A stretch of 32,914 nt of DNA. Origin: CAYRVF01 sp964427535 (lineage in GTDB: Bacteria > Chloroflexota > Ktedonobacteria > Ktedonobacterales > JADMIN01). This document shows, in pieces, positions 1 through 8,421 of the stretch. Each line of letters starts with the position of its first letter. Position 1 is the stretch's first letter. Where the stretch lies: contig CAYRVF010000055.1 of NCBI GenBank assembly GCA_964427535.1, forward strand, positions 1-32,914, read 5' to 3'. The notes below the pieces were generated by a model. The model searched no databases. It had not been told where the DNA came from and worked only from the letters and a program-made list of their open reading frames with translations. A program made the position numbers and the translations under genes.

Positions 1-788
1 CACCCTTAGGGAACGATCTCAAGGGGTTGATCTGTCCGACGACACGCAATTTCTTCTTTGTCGACCAGGACCAGAGCGACAACGTGACCACCGCATATCT
101 CGTCGCGCCCAACGGGCGGTTGGCACAGGACACCACTGCAAACAGACAAGCTCTACCGAATGCGACGGTGATCACCAATCCGAGCGACAACCGCCTTCTG
201 CTGGGAGTAGATGCGACGTTGGGCTGTACTGCCTGGGTGAGACCTGACCTTGCCGATCCTGGTCATCTCACCGCCGCTCTGCCACTCAACGAACTCCAGG
301 CAGCAGCACAGCAACCGCCACCCGTCGCGCTTGTGCCTGCCGATGACCCGATGGTGCTGGTCGCGCATGGCAACACGTTCGTCCCCAACCTGACCAAGGT
401 GAATCTCTATCGTGTCGGCGTCGATCAGCCAGAAGCGCAAACTCTCCAGGATGCAAGCACGCGTGCCTATTGCAGCAACCTGATGCAAGTTGCTCCTCCT
501 CGCCTGGCGACTGATGCGCCATTGCTTGGTCAGGGTGCTACACCCGATGCGGCGGTCGGCAATACCCTCTTCACGTTCATGGCTCAGCGGTATGTCACGA
601 CGTTTACGGGTCCGTTGGGGACCAATCTCAACTGCGCGAAGATGTTCAATCTGCAACCTCACGTTGCCACCTTGCTGAATGGGCAAGGCGTGGCGATTGC
701 CGTACTCATCACGATCAATGGTCAGAAGCGATGCTTTAATTCTCTGGGCATCGCATCTCCCATCGGGGTGTGTACTGCTAAACATTGA
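1..788 (+). CDS. C-terminal part of an unrecognised cysteine-containing, probably exported protein
   Basis: The reading frame is open from the left edge (first full codon at 3) to the TGA at 786-788, so the gene begins outside the window; a TTG at 27 could act as a start but has no convincing ribosome binding site, and the codons before it read as ordinary protein. About 262 residues are visible. They are rich in Thr, Asn, Val, Pro and Ala, with six well spaced cysteines (in GLICP, LGCTAW, AYCSN, NCAKM, KRCFN, GVCTA) and few charged residues, as in extracellular disulfide-stabilised proteins. There is no membrane segment in the visible part and I recognise no domain. A strong terminator follows about 70 bp later. 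Export is inferred from composition; the signal peptide, if any, lies outside the window. Confidence 0.6.
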   Translation, partial: PLGNDLKGLICPTTRNFFFVDQDQSDNVTTAYLVAPNGRLAQDTTANRQALPNATVITNPSDNRLLLGVDATLGCTAWVRPDLADPGHLTAALPLNELQAAAQQPPPVALVPADDPMVLVAHGNTFVPNLTKVNLYRVGVDQPEAQTLQDASTRAYCSNLMQVAPPRLATDAPLLGQGATPDAAVGNTLFTFMAQRYVTTFTGPLGTNLNCAKMFNLQPHVATLLNGQGVAIAVLITINGQKRCFNSLGIASPIGVCTAKH

Positions 789-857
789 GCGTGAGTCATC
801 CCGTTTGATACTGCTGGCGAAGCGTCGAACTCGCTAGCAAGCTCGTCGTGAGCTAGG

Positions 858-898
858 GCGGCCAAACGTAAGATGCAGGGTTTGGCCGCTTTCTTCTC
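858..898 (+). terminator. Rho-independent terminator after the first gene
   Basis: Perfect 9-bp stem GCGGCCAAA (858-866) / TTTGGCCGC (881-889) with a 14-nt loop, followed by the T-rich tract TTTCTTCTC. It lies 70 bp downstream of the stop at 788 and would end that transcript. A weaker inverted repeat, AGCTC/GAGCT, lies just before it. Confidence 0.7.
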
Positions 899-1009
899 AC
901 CAAAATCGGCCCAGGATGCCCCCGCCTTTCCGCGTGGACAGGAAGGCGCTCTCGTCAGGCAGTACTCACTCATCGGCATATATATACTGCATGCTCCCAT
1001 GCTGGACGC

Positions 1010-1336
1010 ATGAATCAGACGCTGCTCGTCAAACTGGCTCTCACGCTCGAACGATACGCATCGATCCTGCGCACGCTTGTGGCGTTCAATGCCGCCTGCA
1101 ACGCGATTGCGGAGGTGGCATATGTGCAGCGCTTGGCGAACAAGAATGAGCTGCAAAAGGTGGTGTGCTACGACGTGCGCCAGCGGTACGGCTTGTCGGC
1201 GCGGATAGCGATACGCGCCTTTCCCAAGGTGGCCGAAACCGACAAGCGGGATACGTGCATCAAGCCCTCGTTTCGCTATGCTGCTCGCTCATCTGCTGGA
1301 ATGCTCTCCAATCGTCGTTTTGTCAGGCACTCGTAG
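1010..1336 (+). pseudogene. N-terminal relic of a TnpB/IS1341-type (IS200/IS605 OrfB) protein
   Basis: The first ~88 residues match the conserved start of TnpB proteins of the IS200/IS605 superfamily: the LLVKLALT strand, then FNAACNAIAEVAY, ANKNELQK, the VRQRYGLSA motif, and KRDTCIKPSF just before the point where family members continue into the wedge and RuvC domains. After Phe-Arg (near 1275) the similarity stops; the frame runs on for about 20 unrelated residues to a stop at 1336. Full TnpB is about 400 residues, so the RuvC catalytic residues and zinc ribbon are absent and no nuclease can be made. No partner tnpA is present. A TATACT box lies at 983-988 but no good ribosome binding site precedes the ATG at 1010. 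The relic sits ~85 bp upstream of the serine tRNA genes. Assignment is from remembered family sequence; truncation is seen directly. Confidence 0.75.
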
Positions 1337-1385
1337 CAGGATGCAGCAGCCTACGCCCACAGCGGCGCCGCCCATGACAGTTCCG

Positions 1386-1414
1386 TTGCGGAGTGAGCGA
1401 AGCTGTGATATAGT
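1386..1414 (+). promoter_or_regulatory. Probable sigma70-type promoter of the serine tRNA genes
   Basis: TTGCGG (1386-1391) and TATAGT (1409-1414) are separated by 17 bp, and the -10 box ends 7 bp before the first base of tRNA-Ser(CGA). The -10 box matches the consensus at five of six positions; the -35 box matches only TTG plus spacing. Confidence 0.5.
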
Positions 1415-1421
1415 GTCCGGC

Positions 1422-1509
1422 GGAAGGGTGTCCGAGTGGTTTATGGTGCCGCTCTCGAAAAGCGGTGTGCCTGAATAGGGCACCGCGGGTTCGAATCCCG
1501 CCCCTTCCG
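1422..1509 (+). tRNA. tRNA-Ser (anticodon CGA)
   Basis: A complete class II cloverleaf. Acceptor GGAAGGG (1422-1428) pairs with CCCTTCC (1502-1508), discriminator G1509. The anticodon stem CCGCT/AGCGG encloses loop CTCGAAA, anticodon CGA, reading the serine codon UCG. A long variable arm (GTGCC/GGGCAC) identifies a serine-type tRNA. The T arm is GCGGG-TTCGAAT-CCCGC (1485-1501). CCA is not encoded. It is the first of two tandem serine tRNA genes. Confidence 0.95.
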
Positions 1510-1516
1510 CCGGAAG

Positions 1517-1555
1517 GCCAGAGAGCGAGGGCACCGTCCGTCGCGCTGGCTTTTT
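1517..1555 (+). terminator. Terminator-like hairpin between the two serine tRNA genes
   Basis: GCCAG (1517-1521) pairs with CTGGC (1546-1550), extended internally by GCGA/TCGC after a small bulge, and is followed directly by TTTTT (1551-1555). If used, the second tRNA gene would need read-through or its own promoter. Confidence 0.55.
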
Positions 1556-1564
1556 CGTCTGTTT

Positions 1565-1651
1565 GGAGGAGTCCCATAGAGGCCTAGTGGGCGCGCCTGG
1601 AAAGCGCGTGTGTCCGAAAGGGCACCGTGGGTTCGAATCCCACCTCCTCCG
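1565..1651 (+). tRNA. tRNA-Ser (anticodon GGA)
   Basis: A complete class II tRNA. Acceptor GGAGGAG (1565-1571) pairs with CTCCTCC (1644-1650), discriminator G1651. The anticodon stem CGCGC/GCGCG encloses loop CTGGAAA, anticodon GGA, reading UCC and UCU. The long variable arm is typical of tRNA-Ser. The T arm is GTGGG-TTCGAAT-CCCAC (1627-1643). It lies 55 bp after tRNA-Ser(CGA); the D arms and sequences differ clearly, so this is not a recent duplicate. Confidence 0.95.
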
Positions 1652-1677
1652 CCCCTCCGGTTCGCCAATGTCTTCGC

Positions 1678-1717
1678 GGCAGTCAGCGCAAGTGCTGGCT
1701 GCCGCTTCGTCGTTTCG
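1678..1717 (+). terminator. Stable hairpin downstream of tRNA-Ser(GGA)
   Basis: GGCAGTCAGC (1678-1687) pairs with GCTGGCTGCC (1694-1703), ten pairs with one G-T wobble and a 6-nt loop. The following tract (GCTTCGTCGTTTC) is only moderately T-rich, so termination is likely but not certain. Confidence 0.45.
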
Positions 1718-1729
1718 GCCACCCGATGC

Positions 1730-1758
1730 GTGACTCCACATGGCGGCAGGCGTATACT
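1730..1758 (+). promoter_or_regulatory. Candidate promoter of the SDR gene
   Basis: GTGACT (1730-1735, four of six consensus bases) and TATACT (1753-1758, five of six) have the ideal 17-bp spacing and lie about 80 bp upstream of the ATG at 1841. Confidence 0.45.
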
Positions 1759-1840
1759 TGGTGTGTGGGCCTTGTCGTTGTCGGTCAGCGGACAGGGCGG
1801 ACGGACAAGCAGGACAGTCGAGACGAAGGGGATAGAGGCA

Positions 1841-2638
1841 ATGGATCTTGGGCTGCGGGGTCGTGTCGCCATCGTGCTCGCGGCGAGTCGCGGGATGGGG
1901 CTCGCGTCGGCGAAAGCATTAGCGGCTGAAGGCGCATCCCTTGTCATCTGCGCGCGAGGTCCCCAGCAGCTCGACAGCGCGGCCCATGCGATCGCCCAGG
2001 TGGCGCAGCCCGGCGTGCGCATCGAGCAAATCGCGCTCGACGTGGCCGATCCCACCTCGGCTGCCCGGCTCGTCGGCACCGTTCGCGAGCGCTTCGGCAC
2101 GCTCGACATCCTCGTAAACAACGCGGGCGGCCCGCCACCCGGAGGCTTCGCGCAGGTGGGCGATGCGGACTGGGAGCGGGCGTTCTCGCTGACACTGATG
2201 AGTGTCGTCCACATGGTCCGCGAAGCTTTGCCACTGCTGCGCGCGAGTGATCAGGGACGCATCGTGAACCTCGTCAGCACGAGTGTCCGTCAGCCGATCG
2301 ACAACCTGGTCCTCTCGAACTCACTGCGCGCGGCAGTGGTCGCGCTCGCCAAATCCCTCTCGCGCGAGGTCGGCGGCTCGGGTATCACGGTGAACAACGT
2401 CTTGCCCGGCATCATCCTCACCGAGCGACAGCGCGAGCTGCGGGGCGCGGAGGCCGCACGCCGTGGCGTCAGCCTGGAAACCGTACTGGCCGACGCGGGC
2501 CGGGGCGTGCCGCTCGGCCGCGTCGGCCAGCCCGATGAGGTCGGCGCGCTTGTCGCATTTCTGGCGTCGCGTCAGGCGGCATACATCACCGGCACGAGCA
2601 TCTCGATCGATGGTGGCATGGTGCTCGGGCTGCCCTAG
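1841..2638 (+). CDS. Atypical SDR-fold oxidoreductase (beta-ketoacyl-ACP-reductase-like) lacking the catalytic Tyr/Lys
   Basis: 265 aa, the normal length for a short-chain dehydrogenase/reductase. The frame is open far upstream through the tRNA, so the ATG at 1841, preceded by a purine-rich GATAGAGGCA, is taken as start. The Rossmann glycine motif is altered (AASRGMG, residues 14-20, instead of TGxxxGxG); NNAG is intact at 93-96 and the C-terminal GTSISIDGG is present. The catalytic Ser lies in LVSTS (146-148), but where YxxxK should follow the sequence is SNSLR (159-163), so Tyr and Lys are replaced by Ser and Arg. This matches a known SDR subgroup that resembles FabG but has imperfect cofactor and active-site motifs; substrate unknown. 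It converges on nuoB with only 29 bp between the stops. Family is certain; enzymatic activity is not. Confidence 0.85.
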   Translation: MDLGLRGRVAIVLAASRGMGLASAKALAAEGASLVICARGPQQLDSAAHAIAQVAQPGVRIEQIALDVADPTSAARLVGTVRERFGTLDILVNNAGGPPPGGFAQVGDADWERAFSLTLMSVVHMVREALPLLRASDQGRIVNLVSTSVRQPIDNLVLSNSLRAAVVALAKSLSREVGGSGITVNNVLPGIILTERQRELRGAEAARRGVSLETVLADAGRGVPLGRVGQPDEVGALVAFLASRQAAYITGTSISIDGGMVLGLP

Positions 2639-2667
2639 GCGGGCACGGGCTGCCGCGAGACGGATAG

Positions 2668-3237
2668 TTACGCCTCGCCCAGCACCTTCAGTCCCCGCTT
2701 CTCGATCTTCTCGCGCAGCTTCAAAAAGCCCTCGATGAGCTGCTCCGGTCGCGGCGGACACCCTGGAACGAAGACGTCCACCGGCACGAGCATATCCACG
2801 CCCTGCACCGTGTAGTACGAGTCGAAGAACTCACCTCCGGAGTTGGCGCACTGCCCCAGCGACATCACCCACTTCGGCTCAGGCATCTGGTCGTAGAGGC
2901 GGATCAGCCGAGGCGCCATCTTCGTGCAGACTGTCCCAGCGACGATCATCAGGTCGGCCTGCCGCGGGCTGGAACGGAACACCTCCGAGCCGAAGCGGCC
3001 GAGGTCATACTGCGGCGCCGACGCCGTCTGGATCATCTCGATGCCACAGCAGGCGAGCGCGTACGCGAAGGGCCATATCGACCGGCTGCGCGGATAATTC
3101 TGCGCCCACGTCAGCATATCGGCCAGACTCGTGATGATGACGCCCGGCTCCTGATCGCCAGGCATATACTCGCCAGGCCTACGGGCAAGCGCGACAGGCA
3201 CGCCACGCCGTACAGTATCTCCCTCATAGGGACGCAT
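2668..3237 (-). CDS. nuoB: NADH-quinone oxidoreductase subunit B (Fe-S cluster N2 subunit)
   Basis: 189 aa. NuoB is the peripheral-arm subunit of respiratory complex I that holds the last iron-sulfur cluster, N2, which passes electrons to quinone at the membrane. The four expected ligands are visible: the tandem Cys63-Cys64 (LACCGIEM), Cys130 in GQCANSGG and Cys160 in PGCPPRPE. The stretch RFGSEVFRSSPRQADLMIVA and RLYDQMPEPKWV are also family hallmarks. The longer open frame begins at 3345, but the ATG at 3237 has a good site (AAGGGAG, 7-8 nt upstream) and the extra residues do not look like NuoB. No other nuo gene is in the window: the neighbours are an SDR and smc. It may be a split-off or extra copy of nuoB. 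Divergent from smc with a 276-bp gap in which I see no clear promoter. Confidence 0.93.
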   Translation of the reverse strand: MRPYEGDTVRRGVPVALARRPGEYMPGDQEPGVIITSLADMLTWAQNYPRSRSIWPFAYALACCGIEMIQTASAPQYDLGRFGSEVFRSSPRQADLMIVAGTVCTKMAPRLIRLYDQMPEPKWVMSLGQCANSGGEFFDSYYTVQGVDMLVPVDVFVPGCPPRPEQLIEGFLKLREKIEKRGLKVLGEA

Positions 3238-3513
3238 AGAACTGCTCCCTTCGGCGATCCTCAGTCTACGTTCCGCAACCTTCGACTTCCTCTCCTTCAG
3301 ACTATACATCGCGGGCAACGATAACCACACGCATGTTCGTCCCACTGGGAGCCATCGGGCCTACGCCTCCGCGCAGTAGCCCATGCAGGCCATATAGCTG
3401 AGCGCGAAAGGGAAGCGGGCGGTGCGGAATGGTATGCTTGCAGGAAGAGATTCGCCGGAACAGTCCGCACCTGGCGGAGCTGGTGACGCCGCGCACGAGG
3501 AGTAGGGCCACAG

Positions 3514-6500
3514 GTGTATCTGAAGCGTCTCGAGCTGCACGGATTCAAGAGCTTCGCGCCGCGCACGGTGCTGGAGTTCAGTCCAGGCATCACCGCGATT
3601 GTGGGTCCCAATGGCTCGGGAAAGAGCAATGTGGCGGATGGCATCCGCTGGGTGCTCGGCGAGCAGAGTATGCGCCAGCTTCGGGGCAAGAAGAGCGACG
3701 ACGTGATCTTCGCCGGTGGCGCCAGTCGCGCGGCGGCGCAGATGGCCGAGGTCGCGCTCGTGCTCGATAACAGCGCCAGTTGGATTCCGTCAGAGTATAC
3801 CGAGGTAACCGTCTCGCGGCGCAGCTTCCGCTCCGGCGATAGCGAATATCTCTCCAATGGTCAGCGCGTGCGCCTCAAGGACGTGCTGCTGCTGCTCGCG
3901 CAGGCGCGCGTCGGCCACGACTCCTACACCGTCATCGGGCAGGGCATGGTCGATCAGGCGCTCAGCCAGCGGGCCGACGAGCGGCGCGCGCTCTTCGAGG
4001 ATGCCGCCGGTATCCGGCAGTTTCAGGCGCAGCGCACCGAGGCGGAACAGAAGCTGGCACTCACCCAGAGCAACCTCTCACGCCTGCGCGACATCCTCGG
4101 CGAGATCGAGCCACGCCTCGGCCCGCTCGCCGAGCAAGCCCGCCGAGCACAGGAATACAGCGGCACGCGCGACGAGCTGAACGCCCTCCTACGGCGGTGG
4201 TACACCCGCCAGTGGCACCACGCCCTCGACGCCCGTGAACATGCCGTTGCCCAGGAGCGCCTCCATGCGCAACGAGTAGACGAGATGCGGGCCTCCATCG
4301 CCACACGCGAGCGTGAGTCGGCGGACCTTCGTCAGCAGCACGAGGCGCTGCTCGCCGAAATCGGCGGGCTACGGCGCGAGCGCGGCGAGACACTCGGGCT
4401 GCTGCAGACCACCGAACGCGACCTCGCCGTCGCGCGGGAGCGTCTGGCGAGCCTCGACCGTCAACAGAGCGATCTGGAGGGCGAGCAGGGCCAGCAGGAA
4501 GAGACCATCGCCATCGCGCGGGCGCACGTTGGCGCGCTGGAGGCGCAGATCGAGCGCGCCGAGGCGCAGGCCGACGCCACCGCCGCCGAGCTCGACGCGC
4601 TGGAAAGCGCCCAGCACGCGGCCCGGCTGGAGCAGGAGCGCGAGGAGGCACGGCTGCGCGCCGCCCAGCGCGAGGTCATTCAAGCGCAGGCCCGCCTGGG
4701 CGCGGCGCAGACCGACCTCAGCCGTCTGCGGCGGCAGCTCGGCGAACGCACGCAAGCCCTCGCGTCGCGCCGTGAGGTGGTCACGTTGGCGCAACAGAAG
4801 CTCGAACGGGCCGAGGAACAACTGGCAGAGCGCCGCGAGGCATTCGAGCAGGCCCGCGCGGATGTCGAGGCGCTCGTCGCCCAGCGCGAGCAGCTCAACC
4901 GCGATACGATAGACGCCCAGGCCGAGAGCGACCAACTGCGCGCGGCCACCGCCGACGCCCAGCGTGAGCGTCGCGCCCTTGCCGACCGCCTGGCCCTGCT
5001 GGAGGAGTGGCAGCAGTCCGCGCAGGGCCTCGACGCGGGAGCGCGCACTCTCCTGCAATCGGCGAATACGCGGGGAGTCGCGGTCCTCGGCGTCGCTGCG
5101 CAGCTCGTGAGTGTGCCACCCGAGCTGGATGCGGCGCTCGAAGCCGCGCTTGGCGTCTTCCTCCACGCGGTCGTCGTCCGCAACACGGCGGACGCGCGGC
5201 AGGCGGCGCGCTGGTTGCGCGAGACCGGCGCCGGACGTGCGTACATCGTCTGGGCAGAGGGCGTTGTGCCTGAGAGTGGCATCACACCTTCGCCCTCCTC
5301 GGTGCCCCCAGCCGACGGCGACGAGGTACTTGGCCCGCTCGGCGAGCACATCACCTGCTCGCCAGAGCTGCGGGGACTCTTCCTTCGCCTGCTCGGCGAT
5401 ACGCTCGTCGTGCGCGATCTGGACGTCACGCGGGCACACTGGCCCGACACGCCGCCATGCACGGTCGTCACCCTCGCGGGTGAGGTGCTGCATCCCCGCG
5501 GATGGATGCGCGGCGGCCGTGGCAGCACAGACGCCGCAGGAGATGAGGCGAGCGTGCTGGCCCGCCAGCGGGAGCTGCGCGAGCTGCCGGCGAGGATCGA
5601 CCGCCAGTCGCACGAGATCGCCGCGCTGGAGGCGCAGTACGCCAGCGCCCTGGCCCGCCTCGACGAGCTCAAGCAGCAGGCCGGAGAGCTGGCGCGCGAC
5701 ATCCAGCGGGCCGAGGCGCTCGCGCAAGAGCTGGCCCGGTCGCTGACAGCCTTCCAGCGCGAGCAAGAGCGCGCCCTCAGTGAGGAGCGCCTGAGCGCGG
5801 CGGTCGCCGAGCAGCTTGAGGGTGAGGTGACCAGCCTGGAGCAAGAGGTTGCCGTCACCGTCGAGCATGTGGCCGAGCAGGAACGGCTACAGCTTGACGC
5901 GGCCGAGAACGTAGCGGCGATACAAGAAGACGTTGACGACATGCTCAGCCGCTCGCGCAGCCAGCAGGAAGAGCTTGCGCGCGCACGCACGGGCCTCGCG
6001 GTGCAGCGGCAGGAGGTCAAGGCGCTCGCCCAGCGGGCCGATCAACTGCGCGCGCAGTCCCGCGAGGTGGAGCAGCAACTTGCCCGCCGCGGCGACCGCA
6101 TCCAGGCCATCACGTCCCAGCGCACCGAGCTACAGGCGCAGACGGCAGAGCAGGATGCCTCGCTCGTCGAGCTGCGCGAACATGCGCGGGCGCTGAGCGA
6201 GCAGCTCCATACACGCGAGGCCAGCCAGGCCCACGTCGAGAGCCAGATCGCGACCCTGGAGCACGGGCTCGGCGACGAGCGGCAGACGCTGGCCCGCACC
6301 GAAGCTGAGCAGCAGCGGTGGACGCTCGAAGCGCAGCGCGCGCTCGAAGCCATCGAGACGCTCGCTGAGCAGATTCGCGAAGACCTGGGCGCCGATGAAG
6401 GCACAGACCCCCTCGGCGCGCTCGCCGCCGACGAAGGGGATGACGAGGGCGCGCAAGACGCCGAAGCGCCCGAACCAGAGCCGGAACTGACGCCTGAAGA

Positions 6501-7215
6501 AATGGCGAAGCTCCGGCGCCAGATCGATGCGCTGCGCGGACGGCTGCGCCACCTGGGCGGCTATGATCCCGACGCGCCACAGGCGTATCAGGAGCTCAAG
6601 ACTCGCTACGACTTCCTCACCGGCCAGATCAACGACATGGATACGGCGGCGGCCAACCTGCGCACCATCATCGTCGAGCTGGATGCCACCATGCGCCGCC
6701 AGTTCGAGGAGACCTTTCAGGCGGTCAACGAGCGGTTCCAGCGGCACTTCACGACGCTCTTCTCGGGCGGCGCGGCCCGGCTGGAGTTGACCGCCCCCCG
6801 CCGCGAGGTCGCCGAGGACGACGACGAGAGCGACGAGCCTGCCGTGCCACGCAAAGTCGGCTTGGGCGGCGTCGAGGTCTACGTGCAGATTCCCGGCAAG
6901 AAGGTGCAGGACCTCTCGTTGCTCTCCGGCGGCGAGCGCGCGATGGTCTCGGCCGCACTGCTCTTCGCGCTGCTCGAAACCAACCCACCGCCGTTCTGCC
7001 TGCTCGACGAGGTCGACGCTGCGCTCGACGAGGCCAACGTCGTTCGCTTCTGCGAGATTTTGAAGCTGCTCTCTGAGCAGACGCAGTTCATCGTCATCAC
7101 GCACAACCGTGTCACGATGACCCATGCCGACGCTATCTACGGCATCTCGATGGGTGGTGACAGCGTCTCGCGCGTGCTCTCGATGCGGCTGGCCGAAGTC
7201 GCTGCCGCCCGCTGA
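3514..7215 (+). CDS. smc: Chromosome segregation protein SMC
   Basis: 1233 aa, normal for bacterial SMC, the ATPase that with ScpA and ScpB condenses and segregates the chromosome. It begins with GTG (3514) and the typical YLKRLELHGFKSF; GAGGAGTAGGG lies about 10 nt upstream. Domains: N-terminal ATPase half with Walker A GPNGSGKS (31-38); a long coiled coil; hinge at about 520-670; the returning coiled coil; C-terminal ATPase half with signature LSGGERAMVSAAL (about 1137-1149) and Walker B CLLDEVDAALDEAN (about 1163). Two acidic insertions are unusual: an Asp/Glu/Pro-rich stretch near 970-995, where the returning coil nears the head, and EDDDESDEP near 1103-1111 inside the head. scpA and scpB are not in the window. 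The coiled coils make long antisense open frames, which are shadows. Confidence 0.97.
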   Translation: MYLKRLELHGFKSFAPRTVLEFSPGITAIVGPNGSGKSNVADGIRWVLGEQSMRQLRGKKSDDVIFAGGASRAAAQMAEVALVLDNSASWIPSEYTEVTVSRRSFRSGDSEYLSNGQRVRLKDVLLLLAQARVGHDSYTVIGQGMVDQALSQRADERRALFEDAAGIRQFQAQRTEAEQKLALTQSNLSRLRDILGEIEPRLGPLAEQARRAQEYSGTRDELNALLRRWYTRQWHHALDAREHAVAQERLHAQRVDEMRASIATRERESADLRQQHEALLAEIGGLRRERGETLGLLQTTERDLAVARERLASLDRQQSDLEGEQGQQEETIAIARAHVGALEAQIERAEAQADATAAELDALESAQHAARLEQEREEARLRAAQREVIQAQARLGAAQTDLSRLRRQLGERTQALASRREVVTLAQQKLERAEEQLAERREAFEQARADVEALVAQREQLNRDTIDAQAESDQLRAATADAQRERRALADRLALLEEWQQSAQGLDAGARTLLQSANTRGVAVLGVAAQLVSVPPELDAALEAALGVFLHAVVVRNTADARQAARWLRETGAGRAYIVWAEGVVPESGITPSPSSVPPADGDEVLGPLGEHITCSPELRGLFLRLLGDTLVVRDLDVTRAHWPDTPPCTVVTLAGEVLHPRGWMRGGRGSTDAAGDEASVLARQRELRELPARIDRQSHEIAALEAQYASALARLDELKQQAGELARDIQRAEALAQELARSLTAFQREQERALSEERLSAAVAEQLEGEVTSLEQEVAVTVEHVAEQERLQLDAAENVAAIQEDVDDMLSRSRSQQEELARARTGLAVQRQEVKALAQRADQLRAQSREVEQQLARRGDRIQAITSQRTELQAQTAEQDASLVELREHARALSEQLHTREASQAHVESQIATLEHGLGDERQTLARTEAEQQRWTLEAQRALEAIETLAEQIREDLGADEGTDPLGALAADEGDDEGAQDAEAPEPEPELTPEEMAKLRRQIDALRGRLRHLGGYDPDAPQAYQELKTRYDFLTGQINDMDTAAANLRTIIVELDATMRRQFEETFQAVNERFQRHFTTLFSGGAARLELTAPRREVAEDDDESDEPAVPRKVGLGGVEVYVQIPGKKVQDLSLLSGGERAMVSAALLFALLETNPPPFCLLDEVDAALDEANVVRFCEILKLLSEQTQFIVITHNRVTMTHADAIYGISMGGDSVSRVLSMRLAEVAAAR

Positions 7216-7285
7216 CCGGGCCGAGCGGCAGAGCGTTATTCAAGGGGGCGAGTGTCGGGACGTCTGCCCGTGTGTACCGTCCCCG

Positions 7286-8194
7286 CTACCGAGGTTTCTG
7301 CCCGTACGCGACGTAGAACGGCAGGGTGCACTGCGTGCGATCGAGGTCCGCCCGCGCCTGCGCCATGAGCGCATCGTAGGATTGCTCGGTGGCCAGGCCC
7401 TGTGCGACCATCATCGGCTTGACGCCACCGACGACGCCGAACACATCCACCTCGGCCATCGTGCCCAATCGGCCCCCGTTGCGGCCAACTGGCACATCCA
7501 CCTCGCTCGCGGCCATGTTTACCAGCCCCGCCTCGGCGAAGAATCCGGCGACGCGCGGCCCCAGCAAGGGATCGATACCACGCCTGCGGCTGCCCTCAGT
7601 GATCCACTGGACGAGCGTGTCCATCGCGGGACCGCCATTGCGCTGCGGGCCGGTCTCGATTGACTCCACCCATCCGCCCGGACGCGTCACACGCACCAGC
7701 TCGCGCGCGACGAGCGGCCACTTGTCCGGTGGAATCGCGAACAGCAGCAGCCGCATATGCACGAAGTCGAAGGAATTGTCGGCGAAGGGCAACCCATTCA
7801 GCACGTTTCCCTGCACAAAGACGTAGTTGTCGGGGCGCTGGTCGAGGCCATGGCCAAGGCTCGCGGCGACCTCCTGATTGACAAGGTCGACGCCGATGAC
7901 GTTCGCGTCAGGGAAGTAGGCCGCCATCTCCATCGCCCAGCGTCCGGTGCCGCTGCCCACATCGAGGATACTCGCCGGACGGCTGAGCGGGGCAGCATAG
8001 TTGCCCCGCAGCGCGTAGCGCAACATGTAGTGCTGAAAGTCGAGGCGGTTGACCTCCTGATCGTCGCTCGGCAACACATACGGCGCGTCGGCCAGGTGGC
8101 GACGATCGCCCACAAACTGGAAGGGACGCCCTTGCGGGTCTACGGTGACAACGGCGGCGTGCTGCTGCTTGCGCCTACCGAACAACCATGCCAT
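7286..8194 (-). CDS. Class I SAM-dependent methyltransferase
   Basis: 302 aa from the ATG at 8194, which has GGAGG about 9 nt upstream; the longer frame starting at 8266 adds residues without a binding site. After an ~85-residue N-terminal region comes SAM motif I, ILDVGSGTGRW, then the acidic end of strand 2 (VIGVDL), NVLNGLPFADNSFDFVHMR (motifs II/III) and LVRVTRPGGWVES, the usual post-motif of the Methyltransf_11/25 type. The remaining ~120 residues form a cap that probably decides the substrate, which I cannot name; small-molecule methylation is more likely than nucleic acid. It converges on smc (70 bp between the stops) and follows the endonuclease V gene on the same strand after a 227-bp gap, so co-transcription is possible but not evident. 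Confidence 0.85.
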   Translation of the reverse strand: MAWLFGRRKQQHAAVVTVDPQGRPFQFVGDRRHLADAPYVLPSDDQEVNRLDFQHYMLRYALRGNYAAPLSRPASILDVGSGTGRWAMEMAAYFPDANVIGVDLVNQEVAASLGHGLDQRPDNYVFVQGNVLNGLPFADNSFDFVHMRLLLFAIPPDKWPLVARELVRVTRPGGWVESIETGPQRNGGPAMDTLVQWITEGSRRRGIDPLLGPRVAGFFAEAGLVNMAASEVDVPVGRNGGRLGTMAEVDVFGVVGGVKPMMVAQGLATEQSYDALMAQARADLDRTQCTLPFYVAYGQKPR

Positions 8195-8421
8195 GCGAGA
8201 GAACCTCCAAAACGAAGACGCCGTGGGCATCCAGGCCCATCCTGCAGTTTCCGACGCCGAGACCACGCGGACGTCATGGGGACCGCCGAGACGAAGCTTA
8301 CGCGCTGCTGAGCACGCGCTCGAACACTGTCTGCCTCTAGGCTACCGGTCCTGTCAAGATGCGCCCCATAGGGAAGGCGAATCGGGGATGCGGTCTGGTC
8401 CACCGGTGTGGGAGCGACGGC

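Noticed and set aside
722..1156. 144-codon minus-strand frame across the first terminator
   Set aside because: It runs through the end of the first gene and the TnpB relic, with no ribosome site or family match.
4369..6020. Long antisense frames opposite smc (499 and 446 codons)
   Set aside because: They mirror the coiled-coil coding strand, are Arg/Ser/Cys/Leu-rich, show no family motif, and arise from GC-rich codon bias.
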